Origin: Flaveria trinervia
Taxonomy: Eukaryota > Streptophyta > Magnoliopsida > Asterales > Asteraceae
Reading direction: 5' to 3'
Length of the DNA: 64,000 bases
Assembly: GCA_025506515.1 (NCBI GenBank)
Contig: CM046452.1
Coordinates: 98,172,811-98,236,810 of the forward strand
The notes under the pieces were generated by a model. It searched no databases and had not been told where the DNA came from. It saw only the letters and a list, made by a program, of their open reading frames with translations. How positions within the stretch are numbered: position 1 is the stretch's first letter; each line of letters starts with the position of its first letter. Positions 22,625-32,673 of this stretch are shown here, piece by piece. A program made the position numbers and the translations under genes.

Positions 22625-22978
22625 ATGTCGTATGCAACAGACCTGAGCTGCCCCATGGCCACCATCGAAGGACGATCATCTAACTTCTCTGAATGTTCGT
22701 CATTCTCATCCGTCTCCGACCATGAAGAGCTTACACAAATGAACAACAACACTAGCAGCATAAGGCGGAGTCGGAGCCCAAAGTGGAAAAGACTGATGAA
22801 AAAGTTGGTTGGGGAAAGCAAGAAAAGCTTCTATGGATCTTCGAAGCGTTCGGTGTTCTCTTACGATGCCGTTAGCTACTCCCTCAATTTTGATGACGGG
22901 AATCATAGCGATGAATATTATTTGTACGGTCAAGCTTGTTGTTCGTCTCGTGTTGAAAGGGAATGCTTGTATAGTTAG
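22625..22978 (+). CDS. Array gene 5: small YDAVSYSLNFDDG protein, type B
   Basis: This single exon encodes 117 residues, starting MSYATDLSCPMATIEGRSSN. It then has FSECSSFSSVSDHEELTQMN, a basic stretch (RRSRSPKWKRLMKKLVGESK), SFYGSSKRSVFSYDAVSYSL, NFDDGNHSDEYY and a tail with a Cys-Cys pair. The stop used by genes 4 and 8 just after the Cys-Leu codons is replaced, so the protein runs on two more residues and ends CLYS. This has the shape of a CaaX prenylation box. Coding DNA is very close to gene 7, including a run of about 110 identical bases across the basic segment and conserved block, while upstream DNA differs more. Function is unknown; expression is presumably driven by the shared cassette. 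Confidence 0.88.
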   Translation: MSYATDLSCPMATIEGRSSNFSECSSFSSVSDHEELTQMNNNTSSIRRSRSPKWKRLMKKLVGESKKSFYGSSKRSVFSYDAVSYSLNFDDGNHSDEYYLYGQACCSSRVERECLYS

Positions 22979-24930
22979 TCAGAGTGACGATATCGTGTAT
23001 AGGAGAGTTATGTGGTGTTTTATTAAGGTGTGAAAATGAAATGTAAGAATTTTTTATTTTATTAAATGTAATTTAAAATGTTAATGGCTATACCGCCTCC
23101 ATTCTAAGTATTATTGTTTGTTTTTTTTCAACATTTTATAACCATTAACTCACACATATTTTATATTTACTTATAAATTTATACAAATGATAATCATGAC
23201 ACTAGAACTTCTAACTATTATTATCGATAACATATAAGCCCTTATGTATATTACTTACCAGATTATAGAACGGGCATGTATTGCTCTTATTTTTAGAAAA
23301 TAAATAACTCTTAGGTCATATATAGGGAACTTATTAAGTTTGTAGTTAAAAATTCTTTTATCTTTTTATATTATATAACTAACTTCATTAGTAGCTAATC
23401 AGCAACGCTTTCTTGGACAAAATGAGAGTTTTCAAATAGATCGTGATGGTTTGAGAGTCGGGTTGTGATGATATTTGCCTCCTCTAAAGACGACTTTTTA
23501 AAAATAGAGATGAAAAACAGAGGCGATTAGAACGCAAAGCAACTTAAATATACAATACTATTCAATTAATCATGATAAAATGTAACTATAGCAATACGCG
23601 TTGTGTCTAATGTGTTATACATTCAAGAGAAAATGACTTGATGTTCCTCCTATCTATGGGGTCTTGCAAAAATGATGTGAATGAACAATTCAAAAGTCCG
23701 CATCTCTATATAAAACAATAATAAACCACATTGGTTTCATAGATTCGTAAACTACCACATATCATAAGTGTCAAATTATACCTCAAAATTATCTAAAGCC
23801 ATGGAGGATGGAGAATTAAAATCGAAATCGTTCAAAAATCATATTAATAAATTGAAATCACAAGCGAAATTGATATAAAACATCAAAATCATTTCATAAT
23901 CATATACATAAAAAAAGGGTGCAAGAAAATTATTGTTGCCCAACTGAAAGATCAACCACCACAAGTCGTGCCGAGCTGAAAGATCAACCACCACAAGTCG
24001 TGCCGAACTGAAAGATCAACCACCACAAGTCGTGATCACTTCTCCCTGTAAGATGGTAAAGACTTCCTTGATATTATTGAATTGTTAGGTTACAATTTAT
24101 AAAGATCATAGGAAACTCTAGAAACCTAACTGGACTTGTGGGCTCATTCTAATCAAACCCTAATAATATATTCTAATACTCTCTTCCTGATCACGAGCGC
24201 ATAGGGTGGTGTTCATCGTCGGTATCCCTTGTCATATTGGTTCCCTCGAGTTGTTCCTTACTCCACTCCACTCGCCCTGGTAAAGAAATTGTGAATCTTT
24301 ATTCATTATTACTAATTTATAGCAAAGTGATATGTGAAGTGTAGAATTAATTTCTACATATGATATCATTTATACAAGTCTCAAATAAATTAATAGAGTG
24401 GATTTAATAAAACTTACTTGAAAAAGATGATTTCATCTTCTGAATATGAGACGATGAAAAATCATGATTAATTTGACTGAGAATCTTGTTTTTTAATTGA
24501 TGGATTGAAATTTATGGTATTAAAGTTTCTTCTTATTCTCTGAAGATAATAAGTAAAGAAAAAACATGAAAGAAGAAAATTAATTAATTAATTGTCAAAT
24601 AGACTCTTAAATCATTTTAACCACCAAATTACATATTAACCCCTTCAAATCAACTTTCATCAAATTAGATACCTTAAGTATTAGAACCATACACATATAA
24701 CAAAAATACAAGTCAAATGGTCAAAACATCACATAATTATTTCTAACATTAAGTTAGTAAGTAGGCAGATTAACTCCACTATAATTCGAAGAAAAGATAT
24801 TGCATAAGCATCATCATCACCTAAACGATAGGTCACTTAAAAATCGCTTAAATTTTATTCTACAAATATGTGAGTTTTTTTTTAAATTATTGATAAATTA
24901 AGTCAAGATATCACGAGACCCACAAGCATG
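22979..24930. other. Spacer gene 5 to gene 6 with both conserved 3' blocks
   Basis: Block one lies at 23390-23850 and block two at 23930-24290, as after genes 4 and 8. Block two contains the 32-bp triplication listed separately and an extra segment at about 24056-24180 that is absent after genes 4 and 8. From 24780 the sequence is the type A upstream region (AATTCGAAGAAAAGATATTG). No coding gene is recognised. Confidence 0.55.
23942..24034. repeat. 32-bp tandem repeat, three copies
   Basis: Units begin at 23942, 23974 and 24006 with the form A[A/G]CTGAAAGATCAACCACC followed by ACAAGTCGTGCCG. They are almost identical. The single-copy counterpart is at 20250 after gene 4 and at 52450 after gene 8. 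The period is not a multiple of three, which argues against a coding role. Confidence 0.9.
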
Positions 24931-25045
24931 TGTAAAGATAATAAACTGACGATCCAAACCACCCTTTCCACGTCCTTCACTCCACCAACTCGTTTTTCAA
25001 CCTACTGTAAATTACCAAATCACCCCTCATACACCAACTATAAGA
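24931..25045 (+). promoter_or_regulatory. Type A promoter cassette of gene 6
   Basis: TGTAAAGATAATAAACTGAC is followed by CCTTTCCACGTCCTTCACTC, TTACCAAATCACCCCTCA and the TATA-like CTATAAGA (25038-25045), about 90 bp before the ATG. The TATA box is one base off the form in genes 2 and 3. Confidence 0.68.
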
Positions 25046-25129
25046 TCTCCACTTAAACCATTCAAACTTCAAAAACCATCTAACTTACCACAACAACATA
25101 AAATAACTCCATCTTTCTATTCTGATAAA

Positions 25130-25444
25130 ATGGCCCCTGCAACTGACCTCAGCTACAACACTACCACCGTTGAAGGACAATTATCGAATTGCTCGGAATG
25201 TTCGTCATCCTCATTCGCCTCCGACCACGAAGAGTACTCACGAGTACACAGGCAGAAGTGGAAGTGGAAGAAGGTGATGAAAAAGGTGATTGAAGGAAGC
25301 ATGAAAAGCATGTATGGATCTTCTAAGCCTTTGAAATTTCAGTATGATGCTGTTAGTTACTCGCTTAATTTCGATGAAGGAGATCATTCTGATGAATATT
25401 ATTCCTATAGATCTCAATACTCTCAAGCTTTGAGTGAATGCTAG
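25130..25444 (+). CDS. Array gene 6: small YDAVSYSLNFDEG protein, type A
   Basis: This single exon encodes 104 residues beginning MAPATDLSYNTTTVEGQLSN. It has the Ser/acidic segment (CSECSSSSFASDHEE), a basic segment (RQKWKWKKVMKKVIEGSMKS) and then MYGSSKPLKFQYDAVSYSLN, FDEG, HSDEYYSYRS, with a Cys-terminal end (ALSEC). Relative to gene 3 it has changed two basic positions (Arg to Gln and Arg to Met), reducing the charge of the middle. It lies at the head of the second A-B pair. The spacer that follows is the homologue of the gene 3-4 spacer, expanded from 2.6 to 14 kb by insertions. No signal peptide or membrane segment is seen. Function is unknown. Confidence 0.88.
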   Translation: MAPATDLSYNTTTVEGQLSNCSECSSSSFASDHEEYSRVHRQKWKWKKVMKKVIEGSMKSMYGSSKPLKFQYDAVSYSLNFDEGDHSDEYYSYRSQYSQALSEC

Positions 25445-27000
25445 TGATTACGATGAATTTTACTATCGTCGTGTAGTGTATAGATTAAGGTCTATTTACT
25501 TGTGCGAATTAATGATGTGGATCTTCAAATTAACGGAGATAGTCTATTAATAGTTGAAGTTGAATTTATTCTTTCAATAATGTAGTCGTTTTGATTACTT
25601 GAGTGTAAATATATCCCTAGTATCATGAAGAATTTAAAAAAAAAGTTACTGGACATGCATGGTATGTTTTTATATATCATCGAAAAGTTAACTAGTTTTA
25701 AATAGACTTTAGACTTTACGTGAAGAATTACATATGTTTCCCTATAAACTACATTAATTACATATATATTCAACTTAAAGTTTTAACATTATCCCCTTGT
25801 AAAACGTAATTAATTACATATATACCCAAATTAAAACTTTAACTACATATATCTCCTTCTAAAACATAACTATACATATATACTCAAACTAAAACATATA
25901 TCCGATTTATTAAACATAAATATTACATATTTACCCATTTTATTAAAAAACTTATATTATAGTATTTTACTCTTTTTTATTAAACTATAAAATTTTGTTT
26001 TTCGTTTTCTTACTTGTTTTTAGAGTTTTGATTATTTATTAATATTTCCATACTAAGTTTTTATGTTCTTTTTGTTTTTTTTACTTTTTTATGTTAATTT
26101 TTTTTCTGGTACGTGTACGAGATATTTCCAGTCTCATTATGCAACGTAAAAATATGTGTTCGATCATGTTGTATAACAAGACTTGAAGTGTCTCGTACAA
26201 GAACGAGAAAAAAATAGCATCAAAAGGTAAAAACAAAAATAACATAAAAAGCGTTAGTATAGTTTTAGTAGTAAACAGTTAAAAGTCGAAAAGCTAGTAA
26301 AAAGAAAATACATGATTATATAGTTTAATAAAAGTAAGAGTAAAATACTAATTACATAAGTTACTTTTAATAAAAGAAAAAAATGGGTATATATGTAATA
26401 TTTATGTTTAATAAAACGGATATATGTAATTAAACTTTTAGTTTGAGTATATGTGTAGTTAGCTATGTTTTAGAAGGGAATATATGTAATTAAACTTTAT
26501 ATTTGGGTATATATGTACTTAACTAAGTTTTATAAGGGCATATATATAATTTAAATTTTAAGTTGGGTATATATGTAATTGATGTAAGGCCCCGTTCCCG
26601 GGACGCTTACAGCTGGGTTCTCATCGCACATAAAACGTATAATTACATTTGTATTCATAAAATCGCAGCGGAAAACTAAAACAATCTTTCATTTCCATGT
26701 AAATGCTTTTGCAAATTAATACAACATTCATTACAGAATAGTTTGTTCGCATTACAATGCAAAAACATCAATCAAAAGAATGCCATCCCAAAAGGAGCTG
26801 AGTAGCTTCACGGTGTGCCATCCTCAGTAAACATTACCTGCAAACTGGAAAACATATAAAAGTCAGCGTTGCTGAGTGAGTTCTAGTTTTATAAATAAAA
26901 CATACTTTACTTTATATTCGTTCGCGATCATACATCATACGTACATACAGATAATATCAGTATTATCTTCATCATTCCGTTCATTAACTTTCGTTCCTTC

Positions 27001-27345
27001 GAGTCTGTTGCGACAACAGGGTCGCTCACCTCATTAACAATCCCAATGACTTCGCGTGATCCGAGTCTGTTGCAACCATATAGTTGCTCACCCCAATTGC
27101 CAATTTCAACGATGGCATGCTTTCCGAGTCTCTTGCAACCATAGGATTGCTCACCTCATGGCAACTTCACAATAACGCGTTGTCTGAGTCTGTTGCAACC
27201 GTAAGGGTGCTCACCTCATAGCAATCTCAAGGATTGCATACCGTCCGAGTCTGTTGCAACAACAGGGTTGCTCACCTCATTGCCATTCTCATCGATGGCA
27301 CGCTATCCGAGTCTCTTGCAACCATCGAGTTGCTCACCTCATATA
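27001..27345. repeat. Minisatellite of about 60-bp period, six copies
   Basis: Units start near 27001, 27061, 27125, 27183, 27243 and 27307 with [C]GAGTCT[G/C]TTGCAAC, then a short variable part, then GTTGCTCACCTCA and a divergent remainder containing AATTGCCA-like sequence. It lies inside the outer LTR. Open frames across it are by-products of the period being close to a multiple of three. Confidence 0.85.
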
Positions 27346-27560
27346 TGTGCTTGCAAGCCTTTCCTTCGTTCGTTCATCATTCAATAATGCATGCATTCTT
27401 ACTTTATGTTCTCCTTTCATTATCTTTCACTTTACGTTACATAATACTTCATTCATTCATTAACATGACACATAAGGCCACAAGAAAGATAACATACATC
27501 ATATTAAGGAACATATCATACACCTTCATCATCATCATACAGGGCAACATCATGCATACA

Positions 27561-30500
27561 TGTGACATCACTTCATTTTGTTAACTTAGAAGTTAACTTT
27601 GTTAAATCTTAAAAGGGCCTTTTATGACATTTTGAAACTTTGAGGTTGTTATACTTAATAATTAATTTGCTGATTAACAAATTAATATAATAATAATAAT
27701 ATTATAAGTGTTATAATGTTTGTTTATTATTATAAAACTTAAGGTGTTAATAAGCTTAAATAAAATAATAACTATTATTATTATTATTATTATGACACTA
27801 ATAATAATAATATTAATGATAATAATATTTGTAACAATAATAATCATAATAATAAGATTGATAATAATGATAATATTAAAAGTAATCTTGTAAAAAATAG
27901 AAACAATATAAGTGTTATTATTTTAAAAAAAACTTGTATTTAACTAACTTTAGCATAAAATAATAGCATTTTAAAACTTCAGGGTTTAAAATGGAAATTA
28001 GCTAAAACTAAAAACAATACTTTAAGCTCCTGTTGTTAATTGTTGAAAACACAGAGACCATTTGTGTAAAGTCTTAAAAAAAAAAAAAAAAAAAAAAACC
28101 AACCCCTTACCCGATTCCCGGCCACCGGCGGCCAGGCTCCGGCCGCGGCGCCGGCGAGGCCAAACGGCCAATCTTTTCATGATTCTCAATTTCTAAATGG
28201 TCCCAATCGATCCCTGTATCAATTTCAAAGTGTTTAAGAACTTTAAAATGGCAATTAAAGCGGTTTTGGGGTCATAAAATCCTCGAACCGAACTCGACAT
28301 AATCCTAGTCCTTCGGCTCTCAAATCATGTCAATAACGCAATTAAACGTATAGAAACGTTCGTATAACCAATACGAAGATGGAAATATGGTTTAATTCGA
28401 GTTAAGTAAGCATTAAATTCTCTGTTCATAACTGAAGCAAACGAAATGAAAGTGAAATGTGTTCGGCACTTTAACACGCAAATCATAGCTAAATAACAGA
28501 GGGCAAAGGTGGCTTTCGGTCCCTTTCAACCCTCTGCAACATCAATTTCTCTAAAAATATCGCACAAACATCGAATTCGTAACTTGTTCTTGCGAAGTGA
28601 ACCGAAGCTAAGCTGAGCATAAATACTTCAATTCGATCATGATCGGGTAAGTTAAGTACATGAATATGTTCGTCTAGGTTTCGGGAGCAAAAGCCCCATG
28701 GCTAGATTGGTTAAAAGAATCGAATTGACCTTCGATTTTGGATCTGAACAAATTTAGGGTTCATATGGTTAGGGGAAAACCTTGGGAATGTGCTTAAAAA
28801 TAAAAGAGACCAAATGATACCGCGGTTGGATGCCTTGGTTCACTGGTTCCCCACACACATTCTAACTTGGAGGTCCCGGGTTCGACCCCGGGCACCCCCA
28901 TATTTTTTTTAAAATGGCTTTTTAAGCCTTAAATCAACTTTAGAAAATTTTTAATAATATAGAAAAAATATTTTATAACCTTTAAATATATTTTAAGTTG
29001 TCAAATAGTTTTTTTAGTAATATTTTAAAATACTAAACAATTAAAAACCTTTGTAATAAAACATTTTAAAGGTTATTTTTAAATTATTAACATAGATTTT
29101 AAATAATTAACAAAATAGTGGTGACCCGAACTGTCCTTAAATTTTATCGTTTAAATCACGATATTTTAAATGGAGTTTTATTTTAAAACGTTATAATTCT
29201 TTTGTGTAATAAAACTATATTATGTTTCAAATTATATTTAATTATAAATCTAAATAATAAATAACTAATTCTTCAAGTAGTTGTTAAAATGATTATGTGA
29301 ATAATATGTTATTATCTAATCATTTGAGCATGTTATATCATTTAATGAAGTTATTCGTTAACTTTTATTTAAATTCTTGAAAATTATAAAACAATATAAA
29401 TTGCTTTAAGTTTTTAAAACTTTATAATAAATTATTTAAAAGCTCAAAACCTTATAAAATGATTATAATATGTAACCTCCTTATCAACTTTTAAATAGTT
29501 AATTTTTAAATTAATAATTTTTCTTTTCACATATTATACTTAATTTCTATAAAATCAATAACTTAAATTGTTAAGACATTTTCAATTATTATTGGTCTTA
29601 ATTGATTTAAATTATCTTTACTAAACCTAAATGATTTATTATTAAACTCCCAAATTCCATTTGAAACCTAGTTCATGATTTATTGTTAATCTTATTACCA
29701 AACCTAATCTTGGAATCTATACGTTTAAACAGCATGTAAAAGAAACCATTTGGAACCTCGTTTAAATTATTATCATCATTATTATAAACATAATTACCCA
29801 TCAAAACCCTAAAACTATTGAAACCCTAATTCTTATTTAAACATTAATCAATATATTAACCTTAATCTTCATCTTGTAAATTATATATTTAGGTGCTTGT
29901 AATGGACACTTGGGATTTATCTTGTAATCTTTTATATGATCTTGAAATGCTTATTTCCATATGAGTATTTCCATACCCCTTTTGCTTATTTTCACACTTT
30001 GGGGTGAAACATGTTAACATATTATCATTGCACTTGTAAACTTATTTGAGACTTGTAAACCTATGGCAATTCATCTTGTAAAGTTGTGGTTAGTTGAACT
30101 TTTGTGGTTACCATGTTATGGCGTTATATGTACAATCATTAACTATTGCTAGCCCAGCGAAGTCATAGATCTATGGGTAAGACAAGCCTGCTTGGTTGAT
30201 CCGAGTACACTTAGCTGATCGTATATACTTCTAACGTTTGAGACTTGTAAAACTTTTGTCGAGGTTTGATTGTTGCATTGTTCATAACATCCCTAATCAC
30301 TTTATTCACTAATTCATGACTTGAATTGCCATCTTTTATATACTTATGTATTGAAAACTATGGAATGCTCACCAACATTTTTATGTTGACCTTTTATTTT
30401 TAACATGTTTCAGGAAATGCCCAAGTTTGATTCCTACACATTGAAGCTTGCACATCTAGGAATGGACCTAGATAAATAAATAATATAGAATGATTTGTTA

Positions 30501-30663
30501 CATTCTATGTTATGCTTTTATTTTCTTTGAAACTTATGCTTGTAATGTGACAATTGAAACTTATGTTTAAATTATATTTGGATTATTTAATAGCGTTATG
30601 TGGCTGTGAACGATCGTAACCCTCACATCTCGACGTTTCCGCCGTCAAGGTTGGGGTGTGACA
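27561..30663 (+). mobile_element. Nested solo LTR, Ty3/gypsy-like, about 3.1 kb
   Basis: It begins TGTGACATCACTTC and ends GGTTGGGGTGTGACA, flanked by a perfect 5-bp duplication ATACA (27556-27560 and 30664-30668). Its last 700 bp match the LTR at the left window edge and, more distantly, the nested LTRs at 43981 and 46900. It contains an ATT-rich tract (27690-27860), a 23-A run (28076-28098), a short very GC-rich patch (about 28112-28165) and a tRNA-like fragment. No coding region is present. Confidence 0.68.
28862..28905 (+). other. tRNA-like 3' half with T run
   Basis: CCGGG-TTCGACC-CCGGG forms a perfect T-arm with a seven-base loop containing the B-box core GGTTCGA. It is followed by CACCCCCA and a run of eight T (a possible pol III terminator). 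There is no matching acceptor strand or D-arm about 73 bases upstream, so this is a fragment, not a tRNA gene. Confidence 0.5.
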
Positions 30664-31794
30664 ATACATAACAAGCCCTAACATGCAACATCATCATCGT
30701 CATGCCCAACATGCTCTCTAAGGCCCCAATCGTCATCTTACATGCTCTTACAGGAACCTTTACGTCAAAACTTACATCTGCACTTTTCCCCGAAGTCAGA
30801 AGTCAAACTACACTTTCCTCGGGTGTGACAGCCCTAATCGGGCGTATGGACACCCTTCAGTCGCATGGCCTCCATGCGACTGAACATCATGCGAATGAAC
30901 TAATACGGATGAACACCTATGCGAATGAACATCCAGTCGTGCGAATGGACAATGCGGATGGACCTCATGCGAATAGGATTAATGCGGATGAGCACTTATG
31001 CGACTGGACCTTCAGTCGCACGACCTCCATGCGACTGGCCTTTTAATCGTGCGAATGGACCTTCAATCGTGCGAATGGACCCAATCGCACCCTAATCAGC
31101 CGTATGGCCTCCATTCGGCCTCCAGTCGGTCGCCTAGCCCTAACTGATGCAGAATGCAGTTCATCCCGACTGCAGCCGAGGGTTTTCGGCCTCCAAACTC
31201 ATCTAAACCCATTTTAAGCCTAAATAGACCATCCTAAACCTTAGGAATGCATACCACAACACCATACAAGCACACGCACGCCCAGAAACATACACGAAAC
31301 GCATCACACACATCACACCCAAATGGGTCAAACACATACACATACGAAAACGGGTTTTATGCTTTCCAGCCCCAAAATCGTTTGAAAACAAGTAAATGTG
31401 GGGTTCTAGAACTCACACAAACAAGCACAACCTTAAGGGCTTCGATTTGGCTTGCTTCACGACGATTTTGGCGACCCGAACCAAACCGAACCGACACTTT
31501 TCCTCTTTTTCTCTTCTTTCTCTCTTCTCCCCTTTCTTTGGCTGATTTGTGAGTGTGGGGGAGAGGGTAAGGGCTGCCCTCTCCCTTATATACTCCCCCT
31601 CACCCGACTTTCTTTCGTGGGCGAGTTTGGTCCCTCGACTTTGGACTTTATTTTCTTTTCTTTCTTCACCGGCTTCAAAATAATAAATATTCGGGTGTTA
31701 CAATTGATGAAGTTTATAGGGGGATATATGTAGTTATAATTTTAAGTTGGGTATATATGTAATTAATGAATATTATAGGAGAGAATATGTAATT

Positions 31795-32144
31795 GTCCCT
31801 TATTTTTTATAAATGATTTGCATGATTTGAAAGTGTTGTAGAATTATGCTTTTACTTTCGATTTCTTAATAGTTACACACGTACAAGTCTATCAGGTTAA
31901 GGTGTTACATTATTAAGTAACCTATAGCGTTAATGATAAAAATAAATAAACTAACTACTACTTCATGAAAGAAAAGATAATTGATAGATACTCTTTGAGA
32001 TGATCAATCTCCCATATATATTTTTAAATGGATTATGTTAGATATTTTAGTGTAGTTGAACTCTAATGTAAATCATAATACACGTCAAACAAGTCCAGAT
32101 ATGATAATTATAATTTTTGGTATTAGAACCTTATTGGTTCTTAC
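31795..32144. other. Continuation of the A-to-B spacer (gene 6 to gene 7)
   Basis: The sequence matches 15610-15700 and 16235-16470 after gene 3 (TGATTTGAAAGTGTT, ACAAGTCTATC, CATGAAAGAAAAGA, GATATTTTAGTGTA). This fixes the ancestral sequence into which the foldback element and copia element 1 inserted. Confidence 0.65.
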
Positions 32145-32303
32145 TGTTAGATAGATTAAATAAGCTTATGATTGTTTTATAATGTTTATTAGTATAGGGT
32201 GGTTTGTGTAATTATGTAACCCTAATTCCTATACTCTGTAATTATAAATACTGATGAATACAAAGTTTATACCCTCAAGGAGGGATTCTAATATATTATT
32301 TCA
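32145..32303 (+). repeat. Left LTR of copia element 1
   Basis: It runs TGTTAGATAG...TATTATTTCA. By eye it differs from the right LTR at seven of 159 positions, so the insertion is not very recent. Confidence 0.88.
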
Positions 32304-32673
32304 TGGTATCAAGCCAATAAAAATAACCCTCAATACGGCCGTTCCTTTTTCGTCCGTGTTTTTTTTTCGGCTGTCTTTTGCCGCCGATCTTCGCATTAAC
32401 AATTCAGTTCTCTTCTATATCCTTCAAGCGGCCCAAGACAAACTTTCTATTGTTTGTTTTGATTGTTTCTCTCGGGTGAAGCATATAATAGTCACTATCA
32501 TTAAAATAGTATTCTTTGACTCCACTCAAGACAATATTCAACATTCTTGGTGATTCTTTTGTTCTGACATCATCTCAAAGAAACAATAGCTGTGCCTTCT
32601 TCCTACGGTAAAGCTCCTTCCTTGTCTTGGGTTATTACTTATTTTTATTTCTTTCTTTTATTTGTTTGTTATT

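Larger units (their letters stand above)
26583..31702 (-). mobile_element. Solo Ty3/gypsy-like LTR (outer), interrupted by a second LTR
   Basis: Its + strand limits are TGTAAGGCCCCG and GGGTGTTACA, flanked by a perfect 5-bp duplication ATTGA (26578-26582 and 31703-31707). On the minus strand it would start TGTAACACCCG, as gypsy LTRs often do. A TATA-like GTATATAAGG on the minus strand near 31590 also supports that orientation. Without the nested insert it is about 2.0 kb. No internal domain or second copy is present, so it is a solo LTR. It contains a 60-bp minisatellite and, at 30830-31110, many copies of an ATGCGAATGGAC-like motif. Confidence 0.72.
25726..31794. mobile_element. Foldback/MITE element split by nested LTR insertions
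   Basis: The left arm (25726-26010) is built of repeated units like TTAATTACATATATACCC. The right arm (26330-26582, resuming 31708-31794) holds the reverse complement (GGGTATATATGTAATTAA). The homologous place after gene 3 (about 15580) lacks it, so it is an insertion. Without the nested LTR it would be about 950 bp. Arms with internal direct repeats are typical of foldback-like or long-TIR MITEs; the superfamily is not determined. Confidence 0.6.

Noticed and set aside
22567..22933. Minus-strand frames overlapping array genes (also at 39484-39835, 51250-51465, 17920-18120, 25238-25426)
   Set aside because: They are antisense shadows of the strongly conserved coding sequence.
23942..24034. 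CRISPR-like array
   Set aside because: Three direct 32-bp units without spacers in a plant genome are a tandem repeat, not a CRISPR array.
24056..24180. Small solo LTR inserted in the second 3' block after gene 5
   Set aside because: It begins like an LTR (TGTAAGATGG) but does not end in CA and has no clear target duplication. It is noted only as extra sequence.
27234..27584. Two overlapping open frames of 69 and 116 codons
   Set aside because: They arise from the 60-bp minisatellite in the LTR, whose period is close to a multiple of three.
28828..28900. Complete tRNA gene
   Set aside because: Only the T-arm and 3' acceptor side are present. No matching 5' acceptor strand, D-arm or anticodon arm could be built.
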